Shown here piece after piece: positions 62,713 through 64,000 of a stretch of 64,000 nt of DNA (its first letter is position 1; each line of letters begins with the position of its first letter). The stretch covers positions 62,001 to 126,000 of the forward strand of contig PHDD01000002.1 in NCBI GenBank assembly GCA_002840905.1, in the 5' to 3' direction. Origin of the DNA: Bacteroidetes bacterium HGW-Bacteroidetes-4 (GTDB lineage: Bacteria; Bacteroidota; Bacteroidia; Bacteroidales; SZUA-534). A program made the position numbers and the translations under genes. The notes under the pieces are model-generated. The model saw only the letters and a program-made list of their open reading frames with translations. It was not told the origin of the DNA and searched no databases.

Positions 62713-64000
62713 TTATTGTGTCAGGTAAATGGTGCGAAAAACACCATCTGTATCGGCTGATGTTATTACCAACTCTTCAGTATGACCGCGTTCGTAACCT
62801 TCAAATTTAACTTCAAGCCGATATGTCCCCGGAAACAAGGCTCCAAAAAATGCTCCTCCTTCGCTTTGAACCGGGATTTGAGCAATAATATTTCCATAAT
62901 TATCGAACAGAGTGGCATAAGCCTTCAGAAAATCTTCGGAATATGGTACGGCATTGGCCGGAGTACCAATCATAACCGTTCCCATCAGGATTATTGATTG
63001 CGTTTCATCGCCAAAATTAATTTTGTAAATATCGAGTTTTCCAAAACCTTCTTTTCGGTTGGCCGATACGTAAGCCGTTTGTCCATCGGCTGTAAATGAA
63101 ATAGTGGTATTATCGAGTGGTGTATTTATGGGGAAACCAAGGTTACGCGGAGGAGTCCAGGTGTTGGTAGAATCGATATATAATGATTGAAAAATATCGT
63201 ATTCGCCAATACCGCTATGTCCTTTTGAGGCAAAATACAAGGATTTTCCATCCGGGCTCAGGCTCGGAAAATTATCGTCGAACTCGGTGTTGATGGTTGA
63301 ACCCAGATTTTGCGAAGGTCCCCACTTACCTGAAGCATCTTTTCGTGAATAATAAATATCGAGTCCACCTCTGCCTCCTCGCCGGTCGCTTACAAAAAAG
63401 ATTTTATTCCCATCGGGCGAAATACATGCGCCCATTTCAACTCCATCGGTATTCAAATCGGCAGGTAATTCTGAGCGGGTAGCAACACTAAACTTATTTC
63501 CCTTGCGATTTACCATTTTAATATCGTGGGTAAAATAATCGCCATCAGCATAAATCATAATTTTCTCGCCGTTAGCCTGCATCCCAACAACGGTTTCGTT
63601 ATCGTAAGTATTTACCGGAATTGGCTTTGCTTTTTCCCAACTTCCTTTGCGATTGTCGGAATAAAAAACATTGGCAATGTAATCTTCAAAATCATTAACA
63701 TAAGTGCTTTTAGACGTATAAACCATGGTTGAATTATCGGCTGAAATAAACGGATAATAATCGTCGTAAATGGTGTTAATGGTTGAATCGAGGCGCTCAA
63801 ACACCACATTCCGCGGATAGTTGATACGTTCCAACGCATCGTAACACATTTTGATAAGGCGATCGGATTCGGTAAGTTTATCTTCAGCCACACCAATCAT
63901 TTTAAATTCATAGAAAGCCTCAACCGCTTCGGTAAACCGGTAATTATACATGTAGGCGCGACCCAGGTAGTAATAGCTTTGAACCGGATAATTGTTATGC
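62713..64000 (-). CDS. TPR-PD40 beta-propeller protein B, partial at the window edge
   Basis: The reading frame stays open to 64000. The codons before the apparent ATG at 63951 encode Y-Y-L-G-R-A-Y-M-Y-N-Y-R-F, a clear TPR helix, so the true start lies outside the window. The visible part has the TPR segment, then PD40 blades (S-P-D-G-N-K-I-F-F-V-S-D-R-R-G-G, then S-P-D-G-K-S-L-Y-F-A-S-K-G), and a C-terminal beta domain ending Y-L-T-Q. It lies 53 bases upstream of paralogue A, in the same direction. Confidence 0.72.
   Translation of the reverse strand, partial: HNNYPVQSYYYLGRAYMYNYRFTEAVEAFYEFKMIGVAEDKLTESDRLIKMCYDALERINYPRNVVFERLDSTINTIYDDYYPFISADNSTMVYTSKSTYVNDFEDYIANVFYSDNRKGSWEKAKPIPVNTYDNETVVGMQANGEKIMIYADGDYFTHDIKMVNRKGNKFSVATRSELPADLNTDGVEMGACISPDGNKIFFVSDRRGGRGGLDIYYSRKDASGKWGPSQNLGSTINTEFDDNFPSLSPDGKSLYFASKGHSGIGEYDIFQSLYIDSTNTWTPPRNLGFPINTPLDNTTISFTADGQTAYVSANRKEGFGKLDIYKINFGDETQSIILMGTVMIGTPANAVPYSEDFLKAYATLFDNYGNIIAQIPVQSEGGAFFGALFPGTYRLEVKFEGYERGHTEELVITSADTDGVFRTIYLTQ

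Overview
The window looks like a chromosomal segment from a member of the Bacteroidota, probably a marine or anaerobic Marinilabiliales/Prolixibacteraceae-type organism; the placement is inference. It is AT-rich and lacks strong Shine-Dalgarno sequences. Several genes carry a Bacteroidota-type promoter (TTG, 17-19 bp, TAnnTTTG). The protein content also fits: DUF6089 barrels, head-GIN, PD40 and OmpA-like envelope proteins, ArsF/ArsG families, a fused 2-oxoacid:ferredoxin oxidoreductase alpha subunit, and pyrophosphate-type phosphofructokinases. I see no rRNA, tRNA, CRISPR array or insertion sequence.

Layout. 1-10.9 kb is mainly housekeeping: an Hsp15-like S4 protein, a large CAP/OmpA-like exported protein, rplY-pth, prs, engB, manA, udk and exonuclease or hydrolase genes. 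11-21.2 kb is an envelope-biogenesis block: a CBS/ACT protein, a BamA-like barrel, nadK, three DUF6089 barrels, uppS, bamA and two skp/ompH genes. murI and a gamma carbonic anhydrase follow at 21.3-22.6 kb. 22.8-33.9 kb holds central metabolism and replication: korAB, a GATase-like protein, dnaB, ispE, a biotin-dependent (de)carboxylase pair, lptG-like and tgt.

33.9-40.6 kb is a ten-gene arsenic-resistance island inserted among housekeeping genes. It has two modules, each headed by its own ArsR gene with its own inverted-repeat operator. Module 1 is arsR1, a small thioredoxin-fold protein, arsF, arsG, a CSC-motif permease and a rhodanese lacking its catalytic cysteine. Module 2 is arsR2, arsC, arsM and acr3. 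Together they would sense arsenicals, reduce As(V), methylate and export As(III), and handle organoarsenicals or periplasmic thiols. This is the most system-like part of the window.

40.7-43.2 kb holds a glycosyltransferase, an ECF sigma factor and rsmG. 43.9-48.4 kb has three consecutive phosphofructokinase-family genes, all with residues typical of pyrophosphate users. 48.7-57.4 kb holds a nucleotidase, a membrane-anchored MutS-like ATPase, a zinc ABC transporter (znuA-znuC-znuB) and an unlinked lpdA. The right end has an OB-fold lipoprotein, a TPR protein, an FAH-family enzyme, a DnaQ-like exonuclease and two tandem TPR-PD40 proteins, the last cut by the window edge. All family calls are from reading motifs; no database search was run.
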